From Helicobacter sp. (GTDB taxonomy: Bacteria > Campylobacterota > Campylobacteria > Campylobacterales > Helicobacteraceae): a DNA stretch of 11,307 bases. The notes beneath the pieces are model-generated. The model was not told the origin of the DNA, searched no databases, and saw only the letters and a program-made list of their open reading frames with translations. The translations under genes and the position numbers were made by a program. The stretch lies in assembly GCA_022766795.1 (NCBI GenBank), contig JALEPE010000001.1, positions 1 through 11,307 of the forward strand, given 5' to 3'. This document shows, in pieces, positions 1 through 6,349 of this stretch (position 1 is the first letter of the stretch; each line of letters begins with the position of its first letter).

Positions 1-174
1 ATCAATCTCAATTTCACCCAAGCCTTTCGCGCGGATAGAATCTGCGATTGCCTTGCATTTGCTCAATGTGCGTGAAGCCAAAATAATGCGTGAAAACACC
101 TCGCGATTCTGCGCCATTTTGTGCGCGACAACGCCCCCAACTCCCCCTGCTCCGATTTGTAAAACAACAGCCAT
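1..174 (-). CDS. Saccharopine-dehydrogenase-like protein, probable carboxy(nor)spermidine dehydrogenase (N-terminal part, runs off left edge)
   Basis: Only the first 58 codons are present; the gene continues beyond base 1. The protein opens with a dinucleotide-binding Rossmann motif, IGAGGVGGVVAHKMA, starting at residue 7. It is followed by IILASRT at residues 30-36, the usual end of the second beta strand that selects NADP(H). This opening matches the saccharopine dehydrogenase family. In Campylobacterota that family's member is carboxyspermidine/carboxynorspermidine dehydrogenase, which condenses a polyamine or diamine with aspartate semialdehyde in the alternative spermidine pathway. The start ATG (172-174) has AAGGA about 6 bases upstream. 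The gene lies 64 bases beyond the glycosylase stop, so it may have its own promoter. The family call is fairly firm; the exact substrate is inferred from known Campylobacter relatives because the substrate-binding part is not in the window. Confidence 0.75.
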   Translation of the reverse strand, partial: MAVVLQIGAGGVGGVVAHKMAQNREVFSRIILASRTLSKCKAIADSIRAKGLGEIEID

Positions 175-205
175 TTCTAATCCTTATATAAAACAAAATG
201 AAGCA

Positions 206-211
206 ATTTTA
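206..211 (-). promoter_or_regulatory. Candidate -10 element for the left-edge dehydrogenase gene
   Basis: The minus strand reads TGTAAAAT here, with TAAAAT as the hexamer, in a strongly AT-rich 64-base gap. It would give a leader of roughly 25 bases before the ATG at 174. No -35 box is visible, which is normal for Helicobacter/Campylobacter sigma-80 promoters. Read-through from the cco operon is equally possible, because no terminator hairpin is evident in the gap. Confidence 0.3.
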
Positions 212-238
212 CAAAATTTTTGTTTAAAAATATAAGCT

Positions 239-727
239 TTAAAATGATTTATATTGCAATAACGCTGTTTGCCATTGCCTGCTATCAAATCTAAAATTTG
301 CAGGGCTTGTAGAAGGAAGACATTTTGCTCTATCTCTTAAATGTGGATAAAATTTGAGCAACAACGCATAAGCCGTCTTACCATTACACAAGATTATTTT
401 GATTTTTGTTTTACGGAATAACATATCAATATCAGAAATTTCAACGGGTGCTAAATTCTTATCCATACTACTCTCTTTACTGCCTTGCATATTACTACCA
501 AGAGACACAATATCCCATAATGCTATATGGTAATTAAGTAGAAAATTCTTTTTTGACTCTATGCTCCCCAATTCCACTTGAAAAAATTCCTGCAACATTT
601 TCCAAAATCTATTTCTAGGATTTCCATAGTAAAACCCTACTCCAAAAGACATTTTACTGGGAAAACTGCCAAGAATTAAAATTTCACTTTTGTTATCAAA
701 AATAGGCTCAAAGCCTTTTTTGTCCAA
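239..727 (-). CDS. DNA-deoxyinosine (hypoxanthine-DNA) glycosylase, UDG superfamily family 6
   Basis: This 162-residue, single-domain protein would excise hypoxanthine (deaminated adenine) from DNA and so start base-excision repair. The family signature is clear: LILGSFPSKMS at residues 17-27, then FYYGNPRNRFWKML at 32-45. ALWD follows at 69-72, CNGKTAY at 114-120, and the closing LPSTSPAN at 137-144. Asn39 in the NPRN stretch is the likely catalytic residue, by analogy with the archaeal family-6 enzyme as I recall it. The start is TTG at 725-727. An in-frame TAG lies two codons upstream, no early ATG exists, and AAGG sits 7 bases before the TTG. The gene starts 9 bases after the FixH-like stop, so it is probably the last cistron of the cco operon, although nothing links it functionally to respiration. 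It is also AT-rich compared with the neighbouring genes. Confidence 0.85.
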   Translation of the reverse strand: MDKKGFEPIFDNKSEILILGSFPSKMSFGVGFYYGNPRNRFWKMLQEFFQVELGSIESKKNFLLNYHIALWDIVSLGSNMQGSKESSMDKNLAPVEISDIDMLFRKTKIKIILCNGKTAYALLLKFYPHLRDRAKCLPSTSPANFRFDSRQWQTALLQYKSF

Positions 728-736
728 CTTCTAGCC

Positions 737-1222
737 TTATTCTTTAATAAAATACTCTTGCGTAACACAGATGGAATCCTTGCCAATCTCCACTAACGCC
801 TCACTTTGATAGCGTCCGGGTTTTTCCACAATAAAGGAGCTGCTTTGCCACAAACCCTCTACCAACTCGGCATCGCCTAAAATTCTATCCTCTCTCGTTG
901 TATTAGGGCGCGTGAGAAAAAATTGCACACGCGCATTGGTCTCTAATTTTCCGCTTTCTTTATCCTTAATGCGCAAGAAAACTTGACGAAAACTTTGTAA
1001 ATCCTGCTGCAATGCGCCCTCAAAGGCAATGTTATATTGCTTTAAGATTCTATTGCGCATTTGTGTGATTGCATTGGAATTTTCATCAATATATTGGGAG
1101 CTTTGCTGACACACGCCTTGCAACTCCACAGGATTTGTTATTGCAACTTTAATGGTTAGCACAATCAGCCCCACCACCACCATTGCAAGCAAAAAGATTC
1201 CAAAAGGCCAATAGTTTTTCAT
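737..1222 (-). CDS. FixH/CcoH-like membrane-anchored periplasmic protein
   Basis: A 161-residue protein with one N-terminal membrane helix (about residues 5-26, starting YWPFGIFLLAM) and a periplasmic domain of about 130 residues. The helix is followed by VAITNPVELQG, like the short 'NPVE' stretch after the helix in FixH/CcoH proteins. FixH-family proteins assist assembly or stability of cbb3 oxidases, and this gene sits downstream of ccoNOQP, as do its apparent counterparts in Helicobacter and Campylobacter. Cys38 and Cys152 are the only cysteines and could form a disulfide in the periplasm. The ATG overlaps the preceding stop as ATGA (1219-1222), implying translational coupling. The periplasmic domain is not closely recognisable, so the call rests on the N-terminus and the position. 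Confidence 0.65.
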   Translation of the reverse strand: MKNYWPFGIFLLAMVVVGLIVLTIKVAITNPVELQGVCQQSSQYIDENSNAITQMRNRILKQYNIAFEGALQQDLQSFRQVFLRIKDKESGKLETNARVQFFLTRPNTTREDRILGDAELVEGLWQSSSFIVEKPGRYQSEALVEIGKDSICVTQEYFIKE

Positions 1223-1815
1223 TTATTTCTCCTTAAATACACCAACGCAAACAATCCAAGCAAAACAAACAACATAACATAAAGTGCTGTCCGCACAGCA
1301 ATCTGGACGCCTTTATGCTCTTTGGGGAAGCTATGCTCTAGCATTACACCCTTTGTTTCTGCGATTCTATCCGCAATATCCACAAACCCATTCAGCAAAA
1401 AAGCAGAAATGCTTTGCTGTGTTAATTCCTTGTCAGACTTTGGAATTAATGGCACAATGTAATCCCAATAGACTGCTTGTTTATCAAATAATTTGCTAGA
1501 TTCTGCGCTTGTGATAATATTAATTTTCTTTTCTTTGCGCACAAAAAACAACAACACATAAGGTTCTTTCAAAGACGCAATATAATTTTGTTCTTGTTCG
1601 TCAAGATTTTTTTCACCTAAATCTTCAAGAGCAACAACATACAAAGACACACCTGTTTTTTCTAAAACTTCATTGGATAGAATCTCCATAAATTGCGTTG
1701 TCTTCTCAATGAGTTGATTTTGATTCTCTAATACAAAAGGCGCACCCCAAGAAAATGTATGCAAAAATGTGCAAAAAAATAGGGAGAGAATCCCTATTTT
1801 CCAAGCTCTAAACAT
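1219..1815 (-). CDS. TPM-like periplasmic protein with C-terminal membrane anchor, in the cco operon
   Basis: A 198-residue protein. Residues 1-24 form a signal peptide (basic start, hydrophobic core, cleavage plausible after the Gly or Ala of WGAP). Residues ~30-150 resemble the TPM (TLP18.3/Psb32/MOLO-1) fold: a helix, then EKTGVSLYVVALEDL at 52-66, then EPYVLLFFVRKEKKINIIT at 84-102, matching the strand-helix-strand order of that family. A single helix at about 176-194 ends in RRNK, so the tail should be cytoplasmic and the domain periplasmic. It lies between a tiny membrane protein (gap 3 bases) and the FixH-like gene (4-base overlap), which implies a role linked to the oxidase. A similarly placed hypothetical protein follows ccoP and DUF4006 in other Campylobacterota. 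An ATG at 1817-1819 overlaps the previous stop but leads to TAG after three codons, so the ATG at 1813-1815 was chosen. TPM membership is moderate; function is unknown. Confidence 0.6.
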   Translation of the reverse strand: MFRAWKIGILSLFFCTFLHTFSWGAPFVLENQNQLIEKTTQFMEILSNEVLEKTGVSLYVVALEDLGEKNLDEQEQNYIASLKEPYVLLFFVRKEKKINIITSAESSKLFDKQAVYWDYIVPLIPKSDKELTQQSISAFLLNGFVDIADRIAETKGVMLEHSFPKEHKGVQIAVRTALYVMLFVLLGLFALVYLRRNK

Positions 1816-1818
1816 CCA

Positions 1819-1923
1819 TTAACCTACAAAAAGTTTAGGAAGAAAAGCAACGGCAATGGACGCAACAATTACTACAAGATGTGCCACAAAAAGAAGTTTT
1901 TCTAATCCACTATACTTTATCAT
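1819..1923 (-). CDS. 34-residue single-helix membrane protein in the cco operon
   Basis: This short gene fills what would otherwise be a 123-base hole between DUF4006 and the TPM-like gene. It begins ATG ATA AAG TAT at 1923, with a strong ribosome-binding site (AAAAAAGGAG, 7 bases before the ATG). It runs 34 codons and stops with TAA at 1819-1821. The protein starts MIKYSGLEKLLF, followed by one uninterrupted hydrophobic helix (about residues 10-29) and the end PKLFVG. It lies 15 bases after the DUF4006 stop and 3 bases before the next gene. Size and topology recall small helper subunits of terminal oxidases, such as CcoM of Pseudomonas stutzeri cbb3 or CydX of bd oxidases, but no sequence relationship can be claimed. 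Evidence that it is translated: good RBS, correct spacing, perfect packing in the operon. Confidence 0.65.
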   Translation of the reverse strand: MIKYSGLEKLLFVAHLVVIVASIAVAFLPKLFVG

Positions 1924-1938
1924 TATTTTGCTCCTTTT

Positions 1939-2142
1939 TTATTTTTGAATTTCTTTATAATGTTGCGCATTATCCGCACTTCTCATTTGCAAAGCGTTTG
2001 CATTTTCAATCACATAAGGATTATTTGCTTGAGCACTTTGCGTTACCACTGCTGCATAACCTAAGCAAAAAACAATAGAAAGCAACAATACAACCGCTAC
2101 GATATAGCCTAAAAGCCCATTAACTCCAAATAAACCATTCAT
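1939..2142 (-). CDS. DUF4006 family single-helix membrane protein
   Basis: A 67-residue protein: MNGLFGVNGLLGY, a membrane helix at about residues 10-35 (IVAVVLLLSIVFCLGYAAVV), then a soluble tail with NNPYVIENANALQM. This matches my memory of DUF4006, a small family found next to ccoP in Helicobacter, Campylobacter and relatives. Its molecular role is unknown; its position suggests a cbb3-oxidase accessory or assembly factor. The ATG at 2140-2142 was chosen because AAGGAGG lies 7 bases before it. A TTG two codons upstream is open but sits only 2-3 bases after the RBS, too close to be used. The RBS overlaps the ccoP stop (TAAGGAGG), so translation is likely coupled to ccoP. Confidence 0.75.
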   Translation of the reverse strand: MNGLFGVNGLLGYIVAVVLLLSIVFCLGYAAVVTQSAQANNPYVIENANALQMRSADNAQHYKEIQK

Positions 2143-2154
2143 ACTCAAACCTCC

Positions 2155-3036
2155 TTAGTTTTTCTCTGAATAGATAAAATGCGCCAAAGCTTCTTTTTGC
2201 TTATCGGTTAGCATTTGAGTTTTGAAGGTTGGCATAATACCAATATGTCCCTTTTTACCTTTTTCAAGCACTTCAGCCACAAATGCAGGAGTTCCATATT
2301 TTGTTAAATCTGGTGCCATTCCACCCATACCTGCGCCATCTTCTCCGTGGCAAGCATTGCAAGTTGCAGCAGTATAAAGTTCTTTACCTTTTGCGACTAG
2401 TTCTGGATATTTTGTATTTTTTACTTCGGAAATCTCTGCCATTACATACGCAGCAACTGCCTTTTGGGATTCCTCACTATCCAATACACCGGGCGCAACT
2501 TCACTAATTGGCAACATATCCCCAAGCATATAGCCTAAACCTTTACTACCATTTTTAATCGTTGTGATAATGCCCTCTTCTCTACCCCATTCTGCTAGAT
2601 TTGCCGCAACGCCATTGAGTCCCTCTGTTGTGATTCCGTGGCATTGAGAGCACTGCACAAGAAATAGATTCTGCCCCATTTTTGTTAATGTTGCAGGGTC
2701 AATATTTTGCCATTGCGCTTCAAATTTTGCATTGTAAGCCTTTACCTCATCGTTGTATTCACCAATTTGAGAATAAGTATTAAGAGGATAACCCACAAAC
2801 CAATACCATAATGCCCAAATCAACAATACAAGGTAAGTAGCACCCCAACCAATTGGAATGTCATTTTTAAATTCCTTGATTCCATCCCAATCTTCTTCTG
2901 TTAATTCACCTTCTGCCTTGCTATCTTTCATCTTTTTGATGTAACCACCGACAATGAAAATAGTCAAAGCTAAAATTACTACGGCGCCAAGCAATCCAAG
3001 TTGATTAATGCTGTCGCCTAAGTTAAACCATTCCAT
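2155..3036 (-). CDS. ccoP: cbb3-type cytochrome c oxidase subunit III, dihaem cytochrome c
   Basis: This subunit accepts electrons from periplasmic cytochrome c and passes them through two c-type haems towards CcoO and CcoN. The 293-residue protein has two N-terminal membrane helices (about 12-33 and 62-82), followed by two periplasmic cytochrome c domains. The haem-attachment motifs are CSQCH at 129-133 and CNACH at 226-230. Probable axial methionines are Met170 or Met174 in the first domain (YMLGDML) and Met268 (GIMPTF) in the second. Length and layout are normal for Campylobacterota CcoP with two helices. The ATG directly abuts the ccoQ stop (zero gap) with AAGGAGAGC upstream. Confidence 0.96.
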   Translation of the reverse strand: MEWFNLGDSINQLGLLGAVVILALTIFIVGGYIKKMKDSKAEGELTEEDWDGIKEFKNDIPIGWGATYLVLLIWALWYWFVGYPLNTYSQIGEYNDEVKAYNAKFEAQWQNIDPATLTKMGQNLFLVQCSQCHGITTEGLNGVAANLAEWGREEGIITTIKNGSKGLGYMLGDMLPISEVAPGVLDSEESQKAVAAYVMAEISEVKNTKYPELVAKGKELYTAATCNACHGEDGAGMGGMAPDLTKYGTPAFVAEVLEKGKKGHIGIMPTFKTQMLTDKQKEALAHFIYSEKN

Positions 3037-3255
3037 TTAGCTCTCCTTCTTTTCGTCTTTATTGTTTCGTTTTTCCACCAAAGCATCATTTAGGTCATCG
3101 TCCAATGCCAATCTCGCATATTTTTCATAGTCAATCTTTCCGCTTTTTTGGCTTTTGTAAAGATGATAAATATACCCATACAACAAGACAACCAATAAAA
3201 GCGTAATGAACCAATACGCATAACCCTGAATGATTCTTATAGTTTCATATTCCAC
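3037..3255 (-). CDS. ccoQ: cbb3-type cytochrome c oxidase subunit CcoQ
   Basis: A 72-residue protein with one membrane helix (about residues 11-31, GYAYWFITLLLVVLLYGYIY) and a charged, cytoplasmic C-terminal tail rich in Lys, Asp and Glu. CcoQ/FixQ is the small non-haem subunit that stabilises the core CcoNO-CcoP association. The start codon is GTG (3253-3255). There is no early ATG, and GAAGGG lies about 10 bases upstream inside the last codons of ccoO. The gap to ccoO is 2 bases, and the stop abuts the ccoP start, so translation of ccoO, ccoQ and ccoP is likely coupled. The weak start and spacing may lower its yield relative to ccoO. Confidence 0.9.
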   Translation of the reverse strand: MEYETIRIIQGYAYWFITLLLVVLLYGYIYHLYKSQKSGKIDYEKYARLALDDDLNDALVEKRNNKDEKKES

Positions 3256-3257
3256 GA

Positions 3258-3941
3258 TTAGTTAGCCCTTCTTTTTTGCCCTAAGCTATTTAAGTAAGCA
3301 ATGAGTGCCACAATTTGCTTAATTTCACCTCTCTCTAGCGCAGCTTTAATCTCTGGATCTTTCATATCCTCTGCAAGAATTTTTGCTTCTGCTAGAATCT
3401 CTGCTCTTGCTGCCTCCAAATTGCCCAATTTAGGATTATTTTCTGTATCATAAGGCATTGCAAAAACAACTTTTTGTGTATAAGCTTCTGCATAAGCAGT
3501 ATCCACATCTATATTTTTAGTGTATAAATGTTTATAAGCTGGCATAATAGAACCGGGGACAACCGCAGCTGGATTCAACATATGCTCTTCGTGCCAATCT
3601 GTCGTTCTCACATCGCCTACGCGGTGCAAATCTGGTCCTGTTCTCTTAGAACCCCAAAGAAATGGTCTATCATAAGCATATTCACCACTTAAACTATATG
3701 CGCCATAACGATCTGTTTCTGCCTTGAATGGGCGGATTAATTGTGAATGACAAGCATTGCAGCTTTCCGCGATATAAATCTGACGCCCTGCTGTTTCTAA
3801 AAGCGTGTAAGGTTTAAGATTCTCTGTTGGGCGTGAAGCCTTAGCAAAATCTGGTAGAATCTCAACCAATCCTGCGATTGAAAATACCAACAAAAAGACT
3901 ACCGTAAAGAAAAACGGATTTTTTTCCAACCAATGAAACAT
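3258..3941 (-). CDS. ccoO: cbb3-type cytochrome c oxidase subunit II, monohaem cytochrome c
   Basis: CcoO is the membrane-anchored monohaem cytochrome c that feeds electrons to the catalytic subunit. The 227-residue protein has an N-terminal helix (about 9-29), the haem motif CNACHSQLIRPF with Cys61, Cys64 and His65, and the probable axial Met133 in VPGSIMPAY. RTGPDLHRVG and DWHEEHMLNP are typical CcoO stretches. The C-terminal third is a charged helical region with DPEIKAALERGEIKQI. The ATG at 3939-3941 lies 6 bases after AGGAGG. A GTG one codon earlier is open but too near the RBS. That RBS overlaps the ccoN stop (TAAAGGAGG), tying its translation to ccoN. Confidence 0.96.
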   Translation of the reverse strand: MFHWLEKNPFFFTVVFLLVFSIAGLVEILPDFAKASRPTENLKPYTLLETAGRQIYIAESCNACHSQLIRPFKAETDRYGAYSLSGEYAYDRPFLWGSKRTGPDLHRVGDVRTTDWHEEHMLNPAAVVPGSIMPAYKHLYTKNIDVDTAYAEAYTQKVVFAMPYDTENNPKLGNLEAARAEILAEAKILAEDMKDPEIKAALERGEIKQIVALIAYLNSLGQKRRAN

Positions 3942-3953
3942 CACAAGCCTCCT

Positions 3954-5420
3954 TTACGCTGCCATTGGAGTCGCATATTTAGGTTCGCTTTCAAGCTCCC
4001 TACTTGCAACAATGGTCATAATAATATTATAAACAAAGATAATAAAGCCTAAGAAATACAACAATCCACCAATTGCTCTAATTGTAAAGTAAGGCATTAG
4101 AACAGTTACGGTATCAATGAAAGAATAAGCCAAGCTTCCAAACTCATCTGTTGCTCTCCACATCATACCTTGTGTGATACCTGCAATCCACATACTTGAG
4201 AAGTAAAGGATAATCGCAATGGTTTGCACCCAAAATTGTGTATCCATTAATTTTTTAGAATAAATTTCGCGTTTGAATAATCTTGGTGTCATATGATAAC
4301 AAGCTGCAATAATCGTAAATGCAACCCAACCCAATGCCGCATCATGCACGTGTCCAATAATCCAATCTGTAAAGTGCGCTAAAGCATTGACGGATTTAAT
4401 AGATTGAATTGGTCCTTCCAAAGTGGTTAGCATATACCAAGTAGAAGCTAAAAGCAAGAACTTAATAAGTGGAGATTCTTTTAATTGATGCCATTGTCCT
4501 TTCATTGTTAAAAGCATATTCACTGCTGTTCCCCAAGAGGGTAAAATCAACACAACAGAGAAAATTGAACCCATTGTTTGCATCCAATCTGGAACGGTAG
4601 AATAAATAAGGTGGTGGCTACCTGCCCAAATATAAACAAACATTAAGCCCCAAAATGAGAATAAAGTCAATTTATAAGAGAAAATGGGTTGCCCGGATTC
4701 CTTTGGCAAGAAATAATACATCACACCAATGATTCCTGAAGTGAAAACAAATGCAACCGCATTATGTCCAAACCACCATTGCACCATTGCATCATTTGTT
4801 CCTGCATATAAAGAAATGGAATGCCACAAAGAACCCACACCAGAAACTAGATAAGTTGGAATCGAGAGGTTATTAAAGATATAAAGCGCAGAGATTGCTA
4901 CAAATGTTGCAATAAAATACCACAAGCTGATATAAATTGTTTGTTCGCGTCTAACGCCCATTGAACCAAAGAGACTAACTCCCCACAATACCCACACAAC
5001 AACAACTAATAAGTCTAGGGGCCACACAAGCTCGGAATATTCTTTTGATTGGCTCATACCCGCAAACAAACTAACAACCGCTAGTGCCATTAGAGCGATA
5101 TAAACCCAAAAGTGCAAGAGACCAATCACCTTTAAAAATGTATGCTCATTATAAGAAATTTTTAGAACTCTTTGCCCTAAATAATACCAAGCTGTCCAAA
5201 TACCACTCAATGTGAATCCATAAATGATTCCATTTGTATGCAAAGGTCTCAATCGCCCGAATGTTCCAAATTCACCGGCTAAATAATTAAGGTCTGGAAA
5301 TGCCATTTGAAAAGCGATCACAACACCCAACAACAATCCAACAATACCAAATGCGATCGTTGCAAAAAGAAATAATTTTGCAATGGAGTAATCATACTCT
5401 AACGCAGGATTTGATTGCAT
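3954..5420 (-). CDS. ccoN: cbb3-type cytochrome c oxidase catalytic subunit I
   Basis: This is the catalytic subunit that reduces O2 at the haem b3-CuB centre and pumps protons. The 488-residue protein is rich in membrane helices (about 12, as in the family). Key residues are visible. His61 (RPLHTNG) and His359 are the haem b ligands, and His357 (GHVHDAALGW) is the haem b3 ligand. His219 (WWFGHNAV), His269 and His270 (GSHHLIYST) are the CuB ligands. Tyr263, six residues before the HH pair, is the cross-linked tyrosine typical of cbb3 enzymes. Assignments follow the constant offset to the P. stutzeri numbering as I remember it. The ATG at 5418-5420 follows AAGGAAGGAG with 5-6 bases' spacing. 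It is the first gene of the respiratory operon. High-affinity cbb3 oxidase suits a microaerophile. Confidence 0.97.
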   Translation of the reverse strand: MQSNPALEYDYSIAKLFLFATIAFGIVGLLLGVVIAFQMAFPDLNYLAGEFGTFGRLRPLHTNGIIYGFTLSGIWTAWYYLGQRVLKISYNEHTFLKVIGLLHFWVYIALMALAVVSLFAGMSQSKEYSELVWPLDLLVVVVWVLWGVSLFGSMGVRREQTIYISLWYFIATFVAISALYIFNNLSIPTYLVSGVGSLWHSISLYAGTNDAMVQWWFGHNAVAFVFTSGIIGVMYYFLPKESGQPIFSYKLTLFSFWGLMFVYIWAGSHHLIYSTVPDWMQTMGSIFSVVLILPSWGTAVNMLLTMKGQWHQLKESPLIKFLLLASTWYMLTTLEGPIQSIKSVNALAHFTDWIIGHVHDAALGWVAFTIIAACYHMTPRLFKREIYSKKLMDTQFWVQTIAIILYFSSMWIAGITQGMMWRATDEFGSLAYSFIDTVTVLMPYFTIRAIGGLLYFLGFIIFVYNIIMTIVASRELESEPKYATPMAA

Positions 5421-5467
5421 ATTTGCTCCTTCCTTTAAGATTTCCCTTCATAGATTTTACAGAGAAT

Positions 5468-5481
5468 CTTATAATTTTATA
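5468..5481 (-). promoter_or_regulatory. ccoN: Candidate promoter (-10 region) for the cco operon
   Basis: On the minus strand this segment reads TATAAAATTATAAG, giving two overlapping -10-like hexamers (TATAAA and TATAAG) in an AT-rich stretch. Initiation from either would give a leader of about 40-50 bases ahead of the ccoN ATG. No -35 box or extended TG is present, so the exact hexamer is uncertain. Confidence 0.35.
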
Positions 5482-5569
5482 AAATTTCACATAATCTATT
5501 GCTTAAAATTTTTAAATATTATTTAACCACTGCAACAATTCGTAGCACACAATCTTAAAAACTTAAAAA

Positions 5570-5603
5570 CAAGGATTCCAAAACACAAAATCTCCAAGAT
5601 TTT
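5570..5603 (+). repeat. Left copy of a 34-base direct repeat; remnant of the DUF89 gene 3' end
   Basis: It matches 7161-7194 at 31 of 34 positions in the same orientation, beginning CAAGGATTCCAAAA. On the minus strand it can be read NLGDFVFWNP, the exact C-terminus of the DUF89 protein, but without its stop and with a short indel just upstream that breaks the frame. Weaker similarity continues for about 25 bases to the right. Identity ends abruptly at the position of the DUF89 stop codon. It contains AAAATCT-CCA-AGATTTT, a small inverted repeat. Confidence 0.75.
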
Positions 5604-5701
5604 ATATAAAACATTCGACTCAACCATCTTTGTTATTAAGAATAATTTAAAATTTTGTTTTGATGATAATAAATTTTAACAATTTTTTAACAATAATGCA
5701 T

Positions 5702-5726
5702 TAAAATTAGCTATCGCTTAAAGCGA
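5702..5726 (+). promoter_or_regulatory. Candidate -10 and palindromic operator or leader hairpin for the PRTase-SLOG cassette
   Basis: TAAAAT at 5702-5707 is a plausible -10. It would place the transcript start at about 5713-5714, immediately before the inverted repeat TCGCTT-A-AAGCGA (5714-5726). The RBS (AAGGGG, 5732-5737) and the ATG follow. The palindrome could be a repressor site overlapping the start, or a 5-bp hairpin at the 5' end of the mRNA (TCGCT/AGCGA with loop TAA). An alternative -10, TGATAATAA, lies further upstream at about 5664-5672. Confidence 0.35.
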
Positions 5727-5743
5727 ATAAAAAGGGGCAACTA

Positions 5744-6337
5744 ATGAGAGAGAGAGAAGAGCAGACGCTAAAAGGTAATTGGTATCGTGGGATTGCCTTA
5801 GACATACACACAATTTCCTCCACAAAATTAGACGAATATCACTTTAATAACAAGAGGTCAGAAATCGGACAACTTGTCTATGATATAAAATACGATAATA
5901 CACTTAGTTTAGAGGATAAAGATAAAAAGGCATCAGAATTGGCAAGAATCGTTGCTAACTGCATTAAAAAGCCTGATACCTTTGATGTAATGGTGCCTGT
6001 GCCGTTTTCAAAAAATAGAGATTTTCAACCTGTATATGAAATTTTAATAAAAGTAGCAAACCTGCTCAAGAAACCCATAGATTTGCAATACATAAAAAAG
6101 ATAGGGCAAACTCCAGAACTCAAAAGCATAGATAGCATCAAAGAGATTCAAAACACATTAAAGGGTAAATTTGATGTTAGCTTAAAATATGCAAATAAAA
6201 ATATATTTCTTTTTGATGATGTTTATAGTAGTGGCTCTACACTTAAAGAAGTTACTAAAACATTATATAATAAAGGAAAGGTGCATAAAGTTTTTGTTAT
6301 GACGCTTACAAAAACAAGAACAAAAAATAATTTTTAA
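5744..6337 (+). CDS. ComF-like phosphoribosyltransferase without zinc ribbon
   Basis: A 197-residue type I phosphoribosyltransferase-fold protein. The PRPP-binding loop is complete: NIFLFDDVYSSGSTLKEV at 153-170, with the acidic pair Asp158-Asp159. Upstream, VMVPVPFSKNRDFQP (82-96) corresponds to the 'VPVP...R' strand of ComF-type proteins. QTPELKSIDSIKEIQNTLKG (122-141) matches their 'Q..L..R..N' connection, although the usual basic residues are largely replaced. The N-terminus (WYRGIALDIHTISS, then RSEIGQLVYDIKY) is typical of stand-alone ComF-like enzymes and has no CxxC zinc ribbon, so a competence role is not indicated. No transmembrane segment is seen. RBS AAGGGG is 6 bases before the ATG. 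A SLOG gene follows after 12 bases, so the two are one transcript. Sampled lines of the gene are about 25% G+C, below its neighbours. It presumably moves phosphoribosyl between PRPP and an unknown base; the substrate cannot be read from the sequence. Confidence 0.8.
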   Translation: MREREEQTLKGNWYRGIALDIHTISSTKLDEYHFNNKRSEIGQLVYDIKYDNTLSLEDKDKKASELARIVANCIKKPDTFDVMVPVPFSKNRDFQPVYEILIKVANLLKKPIDLQYIKKIGQTPELKSIDSIKEIQNTLKGKFDVSLKYANKNIFLFDDVYSSGSTLKEVTKTLYNKGKVHKVFVMTLTKTRTKNNF

Positions 6338-6349
6338 AAAGGATAAAGA

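Larger units (their letters stand above)
5421..5743. other. Divergent intergenic region between ccoN and the phosphoribosyltransferase gene
   Basis: This 323-base AT-rich gap carries, from left to right: the ccoN leader and RBS, candidate -10 sequences for ccoN (5468-5481), a decayed copy of the DUF89 3' end (5570-5603, with weaker similarity to about 5630), and the promoter and leader of the plus-strand cassette, including a short palindrome (5714-5726). No open frame with a believable RBS was found. No classical FNR-type palindrome was recognised upstream of ccoN. Confidence 0.6.

Noticed and set aside
1..235. Overlapping small open frames on both strands at the left edge
   Set aside because: The dehydrogenase frame has a Rossmann motif and RBS; the others have neither.
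1808..1819. ATG overlapping the 34-residue gene's stop (TAATG)
   Set aside because: It leads to TAG after three codons; at most it helps re-initiation at the ATG of 1813-1815.
2143..2148. TTG start for DUF4006, two codons upstream of the ATG
   Set aside because: It would lie only 2-3 bases after the AAGGAGG, too close for initiation.
3942..3944. GTG start for ccoO, one codon upstream
   Set aside because: Spacing to AGGAGG is about 3 bases; the following ATG is ideally placed.
5744..6337. Competence protein ComF as the identity of the phosphoribosyltransferase
   Set aside because: The zinc-ribbon cysteines are absent, the partner is a SLOG gene, and the locus is an isolated insertion; only the fold is shared.
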